A DNA stretch of 64,000 bases from G965222505 sp965222505 (GCA_965222505.1 OZ244956.1:2790001-2854000); one strand, 5' to 3'. Shown: positions 42,376 through 51,468, counted from the stretch's first letter. The notes: a model not told the origin generated them from the sequence alone. Made by a program: numbers and translations.

Positions 42376-43980
42376 ATGAATAAAACCGCGCTCGAGACCC
42401 CCCCCCAGTTTGTTCACCGGCCGCTGCTCCTCGGGATGATCCTCCTGTTGGTCTGGGTCGGTGTGTGGGCTGTATTCTTCTGGCCGCTGACGGTGGATGA
42501 TGCCTTTATCATCTTTCGGTTCTCGCACCACGGCTATCTGGGGCACGGTTTGGCCTGGAACATTGGGGAGACCCCGGCCGAAGGGATGACGTCCCTGCTC
42601 TGGACGTTTTTGATGGTTCCGTTCTCCGGAGACGTCCATCAGGTCTATGCCTGGGCCAAGATTCTCGGCCTGCTCACCCTCCCGGCCACCTTCTTCTGCC
42701 TCTCGGCCACCATCCACCTGCTGTGGGGCGGGGATGCGGTTCGAAAGAACCTGTGGATCATGATGGCCGTACCGATCATGGTGTTTCATGCCCTGAATGG
42801 GATGGAAACCGGCCTGGTCTTGTTGGTCGTCTCTGCGATGTTGTATGCGGGGGCCTTGGTGCTGCATACCCCGGCGATTGAGGCGTCCCGGAGGCGTGGC
42901 CGGATGGTGGCCTTCGGAGTCGTCTGGCTGCTGGCCGGTATGACGCGCCCCGAATTGGTCCTGTACGGTTTCCTGCTGGCTGCCCTGACGTACAGCCAGT
43001 TGGATGCCGATCACCGTCGCCTCTGGATACGCACGTTGATCTGGAGTTTCGTGTTGCCTGGGGCGATCTATTTTCTGCTGCGGTGGTCCTATTTCGGGCG
43101 GCTGTTTCCTTTAACCTTCTATGCGAAAAAATCGACGGGGTTATGGTCCGAGTCCGGGTTGGGATATGTTTCGCTTTCCCTTGTCGGATTGCTCTTTGGC
43201 GCAGCCGTAATGGCGATTACCGGGTGGGTACGCGCTAAGGATTCGGCCATGAAGCGGCAGTTTGCCTGGCTGGTCATCCCTGCGGTGCTCCTCACGCTCA
43301 GCTACGCGCCTTTTAATCCGTTTATGGGATTTGCCTATCGGTTCACACTGCCGTTTTTCCTGCCTCTGCTGATTGGGGCCGTTGGCCTGGTGACGCTGGC
43401 GCGTCCTGCAGTGCCGCGCTGGGTCTGGCTTCTGGTCGGCCTGACGACGCTTCAAATGGGTTCTACCCTCATCCCGACGACCCACTGGATTCGGTACAAT
43501 GCCATCAGTACCAAAGGCTTTCACCAGGCCTTCGGCGAGGCGCTTGGGCAACTTCCCGAAAAAGGCACGCTGCTGGCCTTCAATGACATCGGCGGGCCGT
43601 CGCTGTTTTCAAAATGGGTGACGTACGAAGGTCAGGGCCTGGTGACGCCAAAGGTGGTGGAGTCGGAACCCCGGCACTCAGCCGGTGAACTCGTTGATAT
43701 ATTCAAGCCGGACGTGATCCTGCAAACCCGGTGCCGCCCCGATGCCCCCTATGCCGAGTATACCCGCCGGGGTTACCGGTTAATCAAACCCATCCCGTGG
43801 ATCATCTTTGATGATGCCAAGCCCTCCTATTACCAGTGTGTCTTTGGGCATCCCAAATATTCGGGCTTGCAGGAACTGGAACAGGCTGTAGCGCCGGTCG
43901 GTGTGCCGGTGTTTACCAAACCGTGGTACCTCAAAACGTACCACTGGATCAAACGGGTTGCGCTGCGGCAACCCCTTTAA
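42376..43980 (+). CDS. GT-C membrane glycosyltransferase, AftB-like
   Basis: Polytopic membrane protein (534 aa, about ten helices, C-terminal periplasmic domain from about 380). The first loop carries TVDDAFIIFRFSHHGYLGHG followed by LAWNIGETPAEGMTSLLW, the signature of the GT-C group that includes mycobacterial arabinofuranosyltransferase AftB (Rv3805c). The Asp-Asp pair is the likely catalytic/metal site facing the periplasm. Enzymes of this group use polyprenyl-phosphate sugars. Nearby DprE1-like and DPPR-synthase-like genes would supply polyprenyl-phosphoryl-arabinose, which makes that donor plausible. Mannose or other pentoses cannot be excluded. Confidence 0.7.
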   Translation: MNKTALETPPQFVHRPLLLGMILLLVWVGVWAVFFWPLTVDDAFIIFRFSHHGYLGHGLAWNIGETPAEGMTSLLWTFLMVPFSGDVHQVYAWAKILGLLTLPATFFCLSATIHLLWGGDAVRKNLWIMMAVPIMVFHALNGMETGLVLLVVSAMLYAGALVLHTPAIEASRRRGRMVAFGVVWLLAGMTRPELVLYGFLLAALTYSQLDADHRRLWIRTLIWSFVLPGAIYFLLRWSYFGRLFPLTFYAKKSTGLWSESGLGYVSLSLVGLLFGAAVMAITGWVRAKDSAMKRQFAWLVIPAVLLTLSYAPFNPFMGFAYRFTLPFFLPLLIGAVGLVTLARPAVPRWVWLLVGLTTLQMGSTLIPTTHWIRYNAISTKGFHQAFGEALGQLPEKGTLLAFNDIGGPSLFSKWVTYEGQGLVTPKVVESEPRHSAGELVDIFKPDVILQTRCRPDAPYAEYTRRGYRLIKPIPWIIFDDAKPSYYQCVFGHPKYSGLQELEQAVAPVGVPVFTKPWYLKTYHWIKRVALRQPL

Positions 43981-43987
43981 AGGCAGG

Positions 43988-44026
43988 AATGGTCAATGGT
44001 CAATGGTCAATGGTCAATGGTCAATG
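43988..44026 (+). repeat. 7-bp tandem repeat (AATGGTC) supplying start codons
   Basis: Five complete AATGGTC units and a partial sixth. Each unit contains an ATG; those at 43996 and 44017 are in frame with the GT-C gene. Because 7 is not a multiple of 3, copy-number change moves the upstream ATGs between frames. Confidence 0.85.
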
Positions 44027-45528
44027 AGGGTTCTGCCATTGGCAAATCATCGTGGTGGTACCGGGGGCTGATAGGATTACTGCTGCTGCAGGCGGGGGGG
44101 GCGGTTTACGCGCTGTTTCGGTCGTTGCATTGGCCCATCTTGCACGATATCCCTCCGATCCACTACATGACGGCCCGTATCCTGTCCGGTGCAGTACCCT
44201 ATCAGGAGATTTTCGATATGAACATGCCGGCCACGTACCTCATCCACATGGGGGTGATGCAGGTGTTCGGCGCGGGCGATGGGGGCTGGCGGGTGTTCGA
44301 TCTACTCATGCTCGCCCTGGCCGCCGGGGTGATGGTCCGGTACCTCTACCAGCGTGTGCCGCCCGTTCTCCTCGGTATAGCGGCGTTGCTGTTTATGACT
44401 TTTCACCTGGGCAATGGGCCGGTCTTTGCGGGGCAGCGGGATTTTCTGATGGTGCCGTTTCTGGTGCTGGCCGGATACGGTATCATCCAGGCCCTGACTT
44501 CGGATGCTCCGCGCAACGGGTGGCTGTTCAGCGCCGGGTTGCTCCTCGGTATGGTGGCCTGCATTAAGCCCCCAGCAGTCCTGTTTGGGGCATGGCTGCT
44601 GGCGCTGTGGATCCGGGTACGATGGGTGGAAGGCCGGGCCTGGGTCAAGGGTGCCCTCTTTTACATTGGCGGTGGGATGGTGGTGCCGGTGTTGATTGTA
44701 CTCTGGCTGGTGCAAGTCGGCGCATTGGAGGCCTTCTGGACGGCCATGACGGGCTACGTTTTTCCCTACTATAGCAAGATCGAAGGACAGCACTTCTCGG
44801 CCGTCCTTATTCAAAACCAGAGCCTCCTGACGCCCGTCTTGTTTGTTATTGGTCTGGTTTATGCCCTGTGGCCCCGTCGTCAAAAAGCGAACCTGCCGGA
44901 TGTGGTGTTGGTGCTGGTGGTGCTCTATGGCGTGGTTCACGTTGTGATGCAGGGCAAAGCCTGGCCGTATCACACCTATCCGTTTTTTTATGGGCTGTTT
45001 CTGTTGCTGGTGCAGGTCTGGGGCCGGTGGCTTCAGAAGCCGGGGTTGCGTTTTGCTGCGGTTCTGGGTCTGCTTGTGCTGGCCTTGCCCCTGATGCTCC
45101 GTGCCGTACGGGCCACCACGCCCTCGTATGCCCTCGCCGACGTGAAGCCCTGGGTACCACAACTCATGGCCGATCTTGAAGGGTATGCCCTCCCGGAGGG
45201 CTCAGAGGTGGAAGTACTGGACACCACCACCGGCGGGATTCACGCCTTATATCTGTTGGGCATTCCTCAAGCATCCCGCTTTGTGTACGATTTTCACTTC
45301 TACCACCACACCGATGCCCCGGTCGTACAAGCCCTCCGGCAAGAAATAATAACCGTGCTTAAAGATCGAAAGCCGCCCCTGATTGTGCTGATGGACAAGG
45401 GATGGTTGCCGCCCCACACGATGGACCGCATCGAAGCCTTTCCAGCGCTGGATGCCTTGCTAAAGACGCAGTATACCGTCGATAAGGAGGTGCCGGAGCA
45501 GTACAGGATTTACCGCAGCATTAGATAA
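43996..45528 (+). CDS. GT-C membrane glycosyltransferase, PMT/ArnT-like
   Basis: Polytopic membrane protein (510 aa; 503 if started at 44017). The first periplasmic loop contains HDIPPIHYMTARILSG followed by AVPYQEIFDMNMPATYLIH, a pattern of GT-C enzymes that use lipid-linked sugars. About ten helices follow; the C-terminal domain (from about 380) has VLDTTTGGIHALYLLG and IVLMDKGWLPP. It starts inside the 7-bp repeat, and the upstream AftB-like gene ends only 15 bases earlier, so the two are probably co-transcribed. The start at 44017 (MVNEGSAIGKSSWWYRG) seems more natural because the residues before it are pure repeat translation. Donor and acceptor are unknown. Confidence 0.72.
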   Translation: MVNGQWSMVNEGSAIGKSSWWYRGLIGLLLLQAGGAVYALFRSLHWPILHDIPPIHYMTARILSGAVPYQEIFDMNMPATYLIHMGVMQVFGAGDGGWRVFDLLMLALAAGVMVRYLYQRVPPVLLGIAALLFMTFHLGNGPVFAGQRDFLMVPFLVLAGYGIIQALTSDAPRNGWLFSAGLLLGMVACIKPPAVLFGAWLLALWIRVRWVEGRAWVKGALFYIGGGMVVPVLIVLWLVQVGALEAFWTAMTGYVFPYYSKIEGQHFSAVLIQNQSLLTPVLFVIGLVYALWPRRQKANLPDVVLVLVVLYGVVHVVMQGKAWPYHTYPFFYGLFLLLVQVWGRWLQKPGLRFAAVLGLLVLALPLMLRAVRATTPSYALADVKPWVPQLMADLEGYALPEGSEVEVLDTTTGGIHALYLLGIPQASRFVYDFHFYHHTDAPVVQALRQEIITVLKDRKPPLIVLMDKGWLPPHTMDRIEAFPALDALLKTQYTVDKEVPEQYRIYRSIR

Positions 45529-45565
45529 AGGTTGTTGTGCGTGTATGATGCGTGATGACCCCCAC

Positions 45566-46501
45566 TTACCACACACTGCCCCCGGCGCGGATCCAGTCAT
45601 CCAGAAAGGGAGCGTGCATGGTCGCAAAAATGCCGACGGCTATCGTCAGGATGAGGGTCAGGATGAGGGTTTTAGGGTGGTGGACCAGCCGTTCCGGCGT
45701 TTGCACGATGCTGTCCGGTTCGAAAGCCAAGGCTGTGTAGTAGGCGAAGTAGACGAGGAAGAACGGGCAGGCCAGCACCAGCGTGGGGTGGTATTTCAGG
45801 ATGATAATCGCCAGGAAAAACATGAACCCGCTTGCATAGGAGAGCATGCTCGCCACGAGACGTTTTTCGTCATAAAATGCGAAGGAGGCCCGGTATTGTG
45901 CGGCGCGTTCGGGGTCTCCGATCTTGCGGTATTCGGCCAGGCGCTTCGTCGTCATCAGAAAGGCACCCAGCAGCCAGTAGGCCAGCAAAATGGAACTGTG
46001 TGGAAAGCCCAGGGCGCCGATACCATACCAGCCGAGCAGCATCCGAAACGGGTTGTTGATGGCCTCGGAGAGCACATCCAACACCGGCACCTCCTTCGTC
46101 CGGATCGGTGGGACGTTGTAGCAGAACCCCTGAATCCACAAAGCGAGGATCACCAGAAAGAACGGAAACGAGATCAGCCACCCCAGGCCCAGGCCCAGGA
46201 GGCCGAGTAAGATCCATTCGACGTAGGCCCATTTGGCTTGAATTTGACCGGAGGCCAGGGGCCGCGTCTTCTTGAGCGGATGAAAGGCATCCGTCTTGGC
46301 GTCGATGATCTCATTGATCACGTAGTTGCTTGAAGCCGTCAGGCAGGTGGCCAGCAGCGCCAGCAGCAACATGGGGATGTTGGCCCAATCGCGGGTCGCC
46401 GGCTCGATCAACAGGGCCAACGCAACGCCTGGGATCATGAAGACGTTTTTGAACCAGTGATCGACACGGGCAATTTGAAAGTAGGGGCGCAGGGAATTCA
46501 C
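45566..46501 (-). CDS. UbiA-family prenyltransferase (stand-alone)
   Basis: Membrane prenyltransferase-fold protein (311 aa, about nine helices). The N-terminus MNSLRPYFQIARVDHWFKNVFMIPG has the RxxxWxKN pattern seen in DPPR-synthase-like UbiA proteins. Metal motif one is NEIIDAKTDAFHPLKKTRPLASG, and motif two is in YNVPPIRTKEVPVLDVLSEAINNP. The start is GTG at 46501. It faces the GT-C pair and is the second UbiA enzyme of the locus, so it may use a different sugar phosphate or polyprenol. A quinone or haem pathway role is less likely in this setting. Confidence 0.78.
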   Translation of the reverse strand: MNSLRPYFQIARVDHWFKNVFMIPGVALALLIEPATRDWANIPMLLLALLATCLTASSNYVINEIIDAKTDAFHPLKKTRPLASGQIQAKWAYVEWILLGLLGLGLGWLISFPFFLVILALWIQGFCYNVPPIRTKEVPVLDVLSEAINNPFRMLLGWYGIGALGFPHSSILLAYWLLGAFLMTTKRLAEYRKIGDPERAAQYRASFAFYDEKRLVASMLSYASGFMFFLAIIILKYHPTLVLACPFFLVYFAYYTALAFEPDSIVQTPERLVHHPKTLILTLILTIAVGIFATMHAPFLDDWIRAGGSVW

Positions 46502-46635
46502 AGGGCTGGCGGGTCGTATCTACGGGCAGGATGCTCCAAAATAGGCACCTCCGCATCGACCGTCGGCCCCTGCTTGTGTGTTTAGCACGAAATTTGGCGG
46601 AGGCAATTCAGAACAAAGATCATCCATTAGGATGT

Positions 46636-46739
46636 GTCATCGCGAACCTCGCAAAGAGAGGTGTGGCGATCCCATCCCGAGCACAGGTGCTTGAAATGGG
46701 ATTGCCGCGTCAGCCCTTGCTGGGCTTTCTCGCCATGAC
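46636..46739. repeat. Dispersed ~100-bp palindrome, copy 3
   Basis: Starts GTCATCGCGAACC and ends TTTCTCGCCATGAC, in inverted orientation relative to copies 1 and 4. Inner arms GGCGATCCCAT and ATGGGATTGCC are conserved. It lies just beyond the stop of the beta-helix gene. Confidence 0.85.
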
Positions 46740-46744
46740 GATTC

Positions 46745-48883
46745 CTACCGCGTTCGTATAACCGGCACATGGGCGCCGAAGTATTCGCCATTGATGTGTA
46801 CCACGTACATGCCGCTGGCCAGCTTGGTACCGTCTACCTGGAACCGGTACGCGGTGCCTTGCTCCAGTACGCCGGTATGTAGCGATTGTACCTGACGGCC
46901 GCGGATGTCAAACACCCGAATGTCGATGTTTTGTGCTTTGGCCAGGGTGAGGCTGAAGTTCGTCTGGTTGTCAAACGGGTTTGGATACGCCGGTTCAACG
47001 TGATAATCATCGAAGAATGCACTGGACACCTCCAATTGGGGACTAAACGCAAACGTACCGTCGACGTCGATCTGTTTGAGGCGGAAGTATTGCAGGCCGG
47101 GCACCACATCCTCAACCCGAAAATGATAGTACTGTGGATCGTTGGTTGTACCGGCTCCATGCACAAAGCCAAGGGTATTCCAGGATTGGGTGTTGAAGGC
47201 GTACTGTTGCACTTCAAAACCCGAGTTGTCTGTTTCGGTCTCGGTACGCCACTGGAGCAGCACCGTGTTGATACCATCGGTCTCGGCCCGGAAATCGGCC
47301 AATTCGACGGGTAGCGAGGCGCAGGTAAAAGTGGAACGCTGGTCCTGATTGGTGGCACTTTGCCAGGCGCTAAACGTCAGGTTCGTACTGCTGCCCGGTA
47401 CGTCGAATACATCAGGCCGCTCCAGATGGCACCAGCCGTTTTCGTCGGACGAAGAATCATCCCACAGAATGTTCCATCCGCTGGTGTCGAGGGTCGTTTC
47501 AATCAGGTCACCATCGCCAAAGGCGCTGATGCTGTTTTGCTCAATGGTCCACTCTGCGTTGAAGAGCCGTCGGCTTTGATTGGTCTGCCAGTTGCGGACG
47601 TACCGCCCGGCGGACCGCCCGGTCATGAGGAAGCCACCGTCGGTGTTGTCGCAGAAGAGGTTATTTTCCAGCGTTACCTTCTCCGAGTTGGCCGCCATGA
47701 TGGCGTAGCCGTCGTTATAGCAAAATTCGCTGTTTTTGATTTCGATGGGGCCGGGGTTGGCTTCGATGAAGATGGCATCGTTCCAGTTGCCGATGAGTTG
47801 CACATTGTCAAACACGACTTCCCGGTTGTCCAGATCCAGCCATAACCCTCGTGCGTAGTTCCCGATGGCTTTATGATTGCGCAGGATCAGGCCGTGGGTA
47901 TTGAGGAGTTTGTTGCCGACGGACCAGCCGTAAAACGCGCCCCAGTGGCCGCGCCAGTTGTTGTACGAGGTCTCAGAGCCGTCCGACAGAAAACGCCGCA
48001 CCTTCCAGGTACCCCAGCCATCCCAGCCGTTGTCGTTCATCTTGACGCGGATCAGTGAGGGGTCGTCGGTGCCGGTAAAGTAGATGCCGCGTCCGTTGTT
48101 CCATTGAACCGTCGCGTCCTCAATCCGCACGTTGTTGCCGCCGTAGAACCGGAGGGCGGCGTAGGCATCGGCCCAGCGCGTGGCGGCTTTTTCAAAGATG
48201 AAGCCCTTGATCGTGACGTTAAATTCCCATTCTTGCCGCCAGAGATACTCTCGTACACCCACTTCAACAATGGATTGCGGGTTGAGCGTACCGTTGGGGG
48301 GGCTCATGTAGAGTTTGTCGGCCCCTTCATCCACGAAGTACGTTCCGGCGCGTACGTCGCCCAGCGACATGACCTGCTGAAGATGGATGTTATCGACAAA
48401 AACGATCTCGCGCCGCCGCATGATGTCTTGCACGTCCCGTGCCCCGCCCGAGGGATCGGGCACCATACCCCAGTTGTGGGGCCAGTCGGCTTCGTAGATA
48501 CCGGTTGAGGGGTTGCGCGTCCAGTCCGACCATACATCCGATCCTGAAATGACTACCGAGCCGGGCACGGCGGCCTCGAACGACATCGGTGTCTGGTTAT
48601 TCGGCTGGTTGCTGGGCCAGTTGGTGTAGGTTTCCATGCCTACTTTTTCCCGATAAGTACCGGGATGGACCACCACTTTGGTACTGATGTAATTTCGCTT
48701 GTTCGAGACGGCCCGGTCGGCGGCCTCGTCAATCGTAAGCAAGGGTTGGTCAACGGTGCCGGGATTATCGTCCGATGCCAATAAATGTCGATTGTTGACG
48801 TGCAGTTCTACATCGGCCTGGGGGCTGAACCCGCCGAGCGATATGCACAGTATGCAGAGCAGCACCGCGAAGGGAAACCGCAT
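46745..48883 (-). CDS. Right-handed beta-helix protein with T9SS sorting domain
   Basis: Large exported protein (712 aa). An AGGAGG ribosome-binding site sits 6 bases before ATG 48883, one of the strongest in the window. Signal peptide MRFPFAVLLCILCISLGGFS. The first 190 residues resemble polysaccharide-lyase/chondroitinase-B-type N-termini (DNPGTVDQPLLTIDEAADRA, KVVVHPGTYREKV, VVISGSDVWSDW). The parallel beta-helix spans roughly 190-470 with repeats such as NNVRIEDATVQWNNGRGIYF. A type-III-like domain follows (VLLQWRTETETDNSGFEVQ) and then the T9SS domain (VEPAYPNPFDNQTNF, VFDIRGRQVQSLH). It is a close paralogue of the next upstream gene. Carbohydrate binding or cleavage is likely; no catalytic residues are assigned. 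Confidence 0.85.
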   Translation of the reverse strand: MRFPFAVLLCILCISLGGFSPQADVELHVNNRHLLASDDNPGTVDQPLLTIDEAADRAVSNKRNYISTKVVVHPGTYREKVGMETYTNWPSNQPNNQTPMSFEAAVPGSVVISGSDVWSDWTRNPSTGIYEADWPHNWGMVPDPSGGARDVQDIMRRREIVFVDNIHLQQVMSLGDVRAGTYFVDEGADKLYMSPPNGTLNPQSIVEVGVREYLWRQEWEFNVTIKGFIFEKAATRWADAYAALRFYGGNNVRIEDATVQWNNGRGIYFTGTDDPSLIRVKMNDNGWDGWGTWKVRRFLSDGSETSYNNWRGHWGAFYGWSVGNKLLNTHGLILRNHKAIGNYARGLWLDLDNREVVFDNVQLIGNWNDAIFIEANPGPIEIKNSEFCYNDGYAIMAANSEKVTLENNLFCDNTDGGFLMTGRSAGRYVRNWQTNQSRRLFNAEWTIEQNSISAFGDGDLIETTLDTSGWNILWDDSSSDENGWCHLERPDVFDVPGSSTNLTFSAWQSATNQDQRSTFTCASLPVELADFRAETDGINTVLLQWRTETETDNSGFEVQQYAFNTQSWNTLGFVHGAGTTNDPQYYHFRVEDVVPGLQYFRLKQIDVDGTFAFSPQLEVSSAFFDDYHVEPAYPNPFDNQTNFSLTLAKAQNIDIRVFDIRGRQVQSLHTGVLEQGTAYRFQVDGTKLASGMYVVHINGEYFGAHVPVIRTR

Positions 48884-49269
48884 GAATTGCCTCCTAGTAT
48901 TTGCACAGAAAGGTCACCATCACCTTTTTGCATAAGGTGCACCTGTGCGTACGGGAACCCTGTCCAGAATGGGGACACCAAGACCACCTCCGCCCACATC
49001 AAGCATACCAACTCCTGCGCAAAGCCTCTGATCGAGGAGCGGTAGAATGTAGTGTGGATAGCGGGTGCCTCGGGGAATCTGAACGTACGGCTACTTGCCT
49101 CGTAAGCCTGTGTCAGCCTTGCCTTGCTGACGGATGTTCAGGCTACCGTACGAGATACACCTCGTTGACTAATCCTCCTCTTGTTTATAAGATGAGGCGA
49201 GAATGCCTCAGTACCAATAATACGGCATCAATGGTTTTTTTGCAAATCCAGGACGGTCTCTGCGTAACC
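48884..49269. other. Spacer between the two beta-helix paralogues
   Basis: About 390 bp without a convincing gene. The part next to 48883 holds the AGGAGG site and presumably the promoter of the T9SS beta-helix gene. A loose inverted repeat GTACGGCTAC ... GGCTACCGTAC lies near 49086-49152. Nothing else is recognised. Confidence 0.5.
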
Positions 49270-50958
49270 TTACTGCGCAGTTAGGAACCGCGATCGGGTA
49301 TCCTGGCCGGTACGCAGTTGCCACTCGGAGAGGGTGAGCGAGCTGTTGATTTTGAGGCGCCAGACTTGCAGGTTGGTTGCTTCAAACACCGTTTCCCGAT
49401 CCGGGTGCATCCAGGTGTTTTCGTCCGATGTCAGGCTTTCGGCAAAGGTTTTCCAGCCTGCGGTCCCCAGTGTGGTGGTCAGGAGCGGCGCATCGCCGGT
49501 ACCCGTGATGATGTTGCCCTGTAGCGTCCAGTCTTTCAGAAAAAGGATTAGGCGTTCGCCGGTCTCAAAGTCTGTAATCGCCCGCCCCTCGCCCACGCCG
49601 GTGAGTTCAAACCCGCCCAGCAAATTATTGCTGAGGGTGTTCTTTAAAAGGTGTACGCCTTCCGAGTTGGCGGATCGGATGCCGTAGCCGCCGTTGTCGG
49701 AGAAGCGGCTGTTTTGGATGGTGATCGGCCCCTGGTTGGCTTCGATGAAAATGCCGTCGCTGAGGTTGTGGGTCACCGTCACATCGTCAAGAAGCACATC
49801 GGTATTGTCATAATCCACCCACAGTCCGCGTGACAGGTTACCGATGGCCTGGTGCCGCCGGAGGGTCAGGCCGTGCGCGCCCAGTAGCTTGTTACCGACG
49901 GACCATACATAATACTCGCCCCAATGGCCACGCCAGTTGTTGTAGGAGGTTTCGGTGTCCTCGGCAGTGAAGGTTTTGATTTTCCAGGTGCCCCATCCGT
50001 CCCCGCCATTGTGGTTCATTGTCGTCCGGCGTACGGTAAAGTCTTCGGTATTGGTCAGGTGGAGTCCGGTTCCGTTGTTCCATTCGATCCGGCTGTCCAG
50101 CAGCAGCGTATTGCGGCACGCGTTAAGCCGGACAGCGGCGGCAGCGTCCGCCCAGCGGGTTGGGGCATGCCGAAACACAAGGCCCTGAATGGTAACATGA
50201 TCCTCGAACGCTTGGTGCCACAGGTTCTCCCGCATACCGACCTCAACCAGAGCGGTGTCCAGGTTGGTGCCTTCGGGGGGATAGAGGCGGACCGCATTGA
50301 TGGTTTCATCGACACAGAACTGGCCGGGGGCGAGGGCGGCGCAATCCATGACTTGCCGCATGAGCACGCCGTCCACAAACACCATCTCCCGACGGCGCAC
50401 GATTTCAGCGACTTCATGCACGCCCCGCGAGGGGTCTTCGACCAGGCCCCAGTCATGCGGCCATGCGTGGACGAATACGCCTGCGGTGGTATCTGGCCGC
50501 CAGCCGGTCCACACATCCGATCCTGAAATAACCACCTCGCCGGGTACGGTGGCGGTGACGAAGATGGGGGTGGTGTTGTCCGGGTCGTTGTTGGGGTAGT
50601 TGGTGTAGGTATCGAACCGGACTTCCGTGCGGTACGTGCCGGGGTGGATCCAGACCTGCGTGCTGACGCTGCCTTTCTTGTTCTGCACGGCCCGGTTAAT
50701 CCCGGCCTGGATCGTCTGGTAGGGTTGTGCAGCGGTACCGGGGCCGTTGTCGTTGGCCTGTGGGTGACCTGGCCGGACGTGGAGCTCCACATCGACGGTT
50801 GGCCGGAGGGGATCAACCGTGTTGGCAGCCTCGGTCGTGGCCGGTGCAGCATCGACCAGTAGGAGTTGTTCGGTGGTCGGTACGGCCTGTGTGCAGGTGG
50901 CCAGCAGCAAGAGGGCGGCCAGGTTAATAATGGTAACGGGCTTGTAGAAAATCGACAC
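49270..50958 (-). CDS. Right-handed beta-helix protein, lipoprotein-like paralogue
   Basis: Exported protein (562 aa) closely related to its neighbour across the N-terminal and beta-helix regions: shared stretches include VVISGSDVWTGW, TSYNNWRGHWGEYYVWSVGNKLL, GLWVDYDNTDVLLDDV and DGIFIEANQGPI. It lacks the T9SS tail and ends directly after the helix. The N-terminus VTIINLAALLLLATCTQA has a lipobox-like LATC, so it may be a lipidated protein. The start is GTG at 50958, 35 bases inside the relE-type gene; no better start follows. The pair suggests duplication followed by a change of export route. Confidence 0.8.
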   Translation of the reverse strand: MSIFYKPVTIINLAALLLLATCTQAVPTTEQLLLVDAAPATTEAANTVDPLRPTVDVELHVRPGHPQANDNGPGTAAQPYQTIQAGINRAVQNKKGSVSTQVWIHPGTYRTEVRFDTYTNYPNNDPDNTTPIFVTATVPGEVVISGSDVWTGWRPDTTAGVFVHAWPHDWGLVEDPSRGVHEVAEIVRRREMVFVDGVLMRQVMDCAALAPGQFCVDETINAVRLYPPEGTNLDTALVEVGMRENLWHQAFEDHVTIQGLVFRHAPTRWADAAAAVRLNACRNTLLLDSRIEWNNGTGLHLTNTEDFTVRRTTMNHNGGDGWGTWKIKTFTAEDTETSYNNWRGHWGEYYVWSVGNKLLGAHGLTLRRHQAIGNLSRGLWVDYDNTDVLLDDVTVTHNLSDGIFIEANQGPITIQNSRFSDNGGYGIRSANSEGVHLLKNTLSNNLLGGFELTGVGEGRAITDFETGERLILFLKDWTLQGNIITGTGDAPLLTTTLGTAGWKTFAESLTSDENTWMHPDRETVFEATNLQVWRLKINSSLTLSEWQLRTGQDTRSRFLTAQ

Positions 50959-51193
50959 GGTTGGTTCCTACCAGATAGACGATGCGGTGCTCTTGGGTTA
51001 GGCGCCGGGACCAGATGCCGGACCCCATGTATTTCAGCGGCTCGGGTTTTGCAACACCGCGAAAGGGGTCACGCAAAATGGCTTCCATGATGTTCAGCGC
51101 CCGCAGTGCGGTCTTGCGGTCGTGTTTCACCCACCATTTCAGGTCATCAATAAGCTCCGGCTGAAAAACAGCCTCGAAGCGTGTGTTAGCCAA
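50924..51193 (-). CDS. yoeB: YoeB/Txe-type toxin (RelE superfamily mRNA interferase)
   Basis: Toxin of 89 aa expected to cut mRNA on the ribosome. The C-terminal block SRRLTQEHRIVYLV and FLQARYHY are hallmarks of YoeB, including the catalytic Glu/Arg/His/Tyr region. The N-terminal part (DDLKWWVKHDRKTALRALNIMEAIL, PFRGVAKPEPLKY) fits as well. The start is TTG at 51193, overlapping the antitoxin stop by 8 bases, the normal arrangement for co-translated toxin-antitoxin pairs. The downstream beta-helix gene overlaps its 3' end by 35 bases, so it may be read from the same transcript. Confidence 0.92.
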   Translation of the reverse strand: MANTRFEAVFQPELIDDLKWWVKHDRKTALRALNIMEAILRDPFRGVAKPEPLKYMGSGIWSRRLTQEHRIVYLVGTNRVDFLQARYHY

Positions 51194-51464
51194 GGTCGAG
51201 GTCCTGTTTCAATTGACCGACGGTGGTGGCTTCGCCTTGTCCTTCGCGCGCTCTTGCAAGGGCGGTCAGGAGTCGTTCGGCATTGCGTGGGGAGCGGAGC
51301 AAATGGGCGGTTTCGATAATGCCGGTCAATTCATCGGCTGGAAGAAGTGCTACATCTTCCTTGCCACGCCGATGAATAATCAATGGTTCTCGCTCTGAGA
51401 CCACCTGGTCCCACAGTTTGGCGAAGTTGGCCCGGGCTTCGGAATAAGAGACTTCGGTTTTCAT
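51186..51464 (-). CDS. yefM: YefM/Phd family antitoxin
   Basis: Antitoxin of 92 aa. The N-terminal DNA-binding fold (KTEVSYSEARANFAKLWDQVVSEREPLIIHRRGKEDVALLPADE) is typical of YefM/Phd, and the C-terminal 40 residues (SPRNAERLLTALAREGQ-like, GQLKQDLDL) form the toxin-neutralising tail. It precedes the toxin, as usual. A TGTACA-type operator lies directly upstream (51469-51489), implying autorepression by the complex. Confidence 0.93.
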   Translation of the reverse strand: MKTEVSYSEARANFAKLWDQVVSEREPLIIHRRGKEDVALLPADELTGIIETAHLLRSPRNAERLLTALARAREGQGEATTVGQLKQDLDLG

Positions 51465-51468
51465 ATAG

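Noticed and set aside
43988..44026. AATGGTC repeat as a CRISPR array
   Set aside because: Units are 7 bp and directly adjacent, without spacers, and no cas genes are present.
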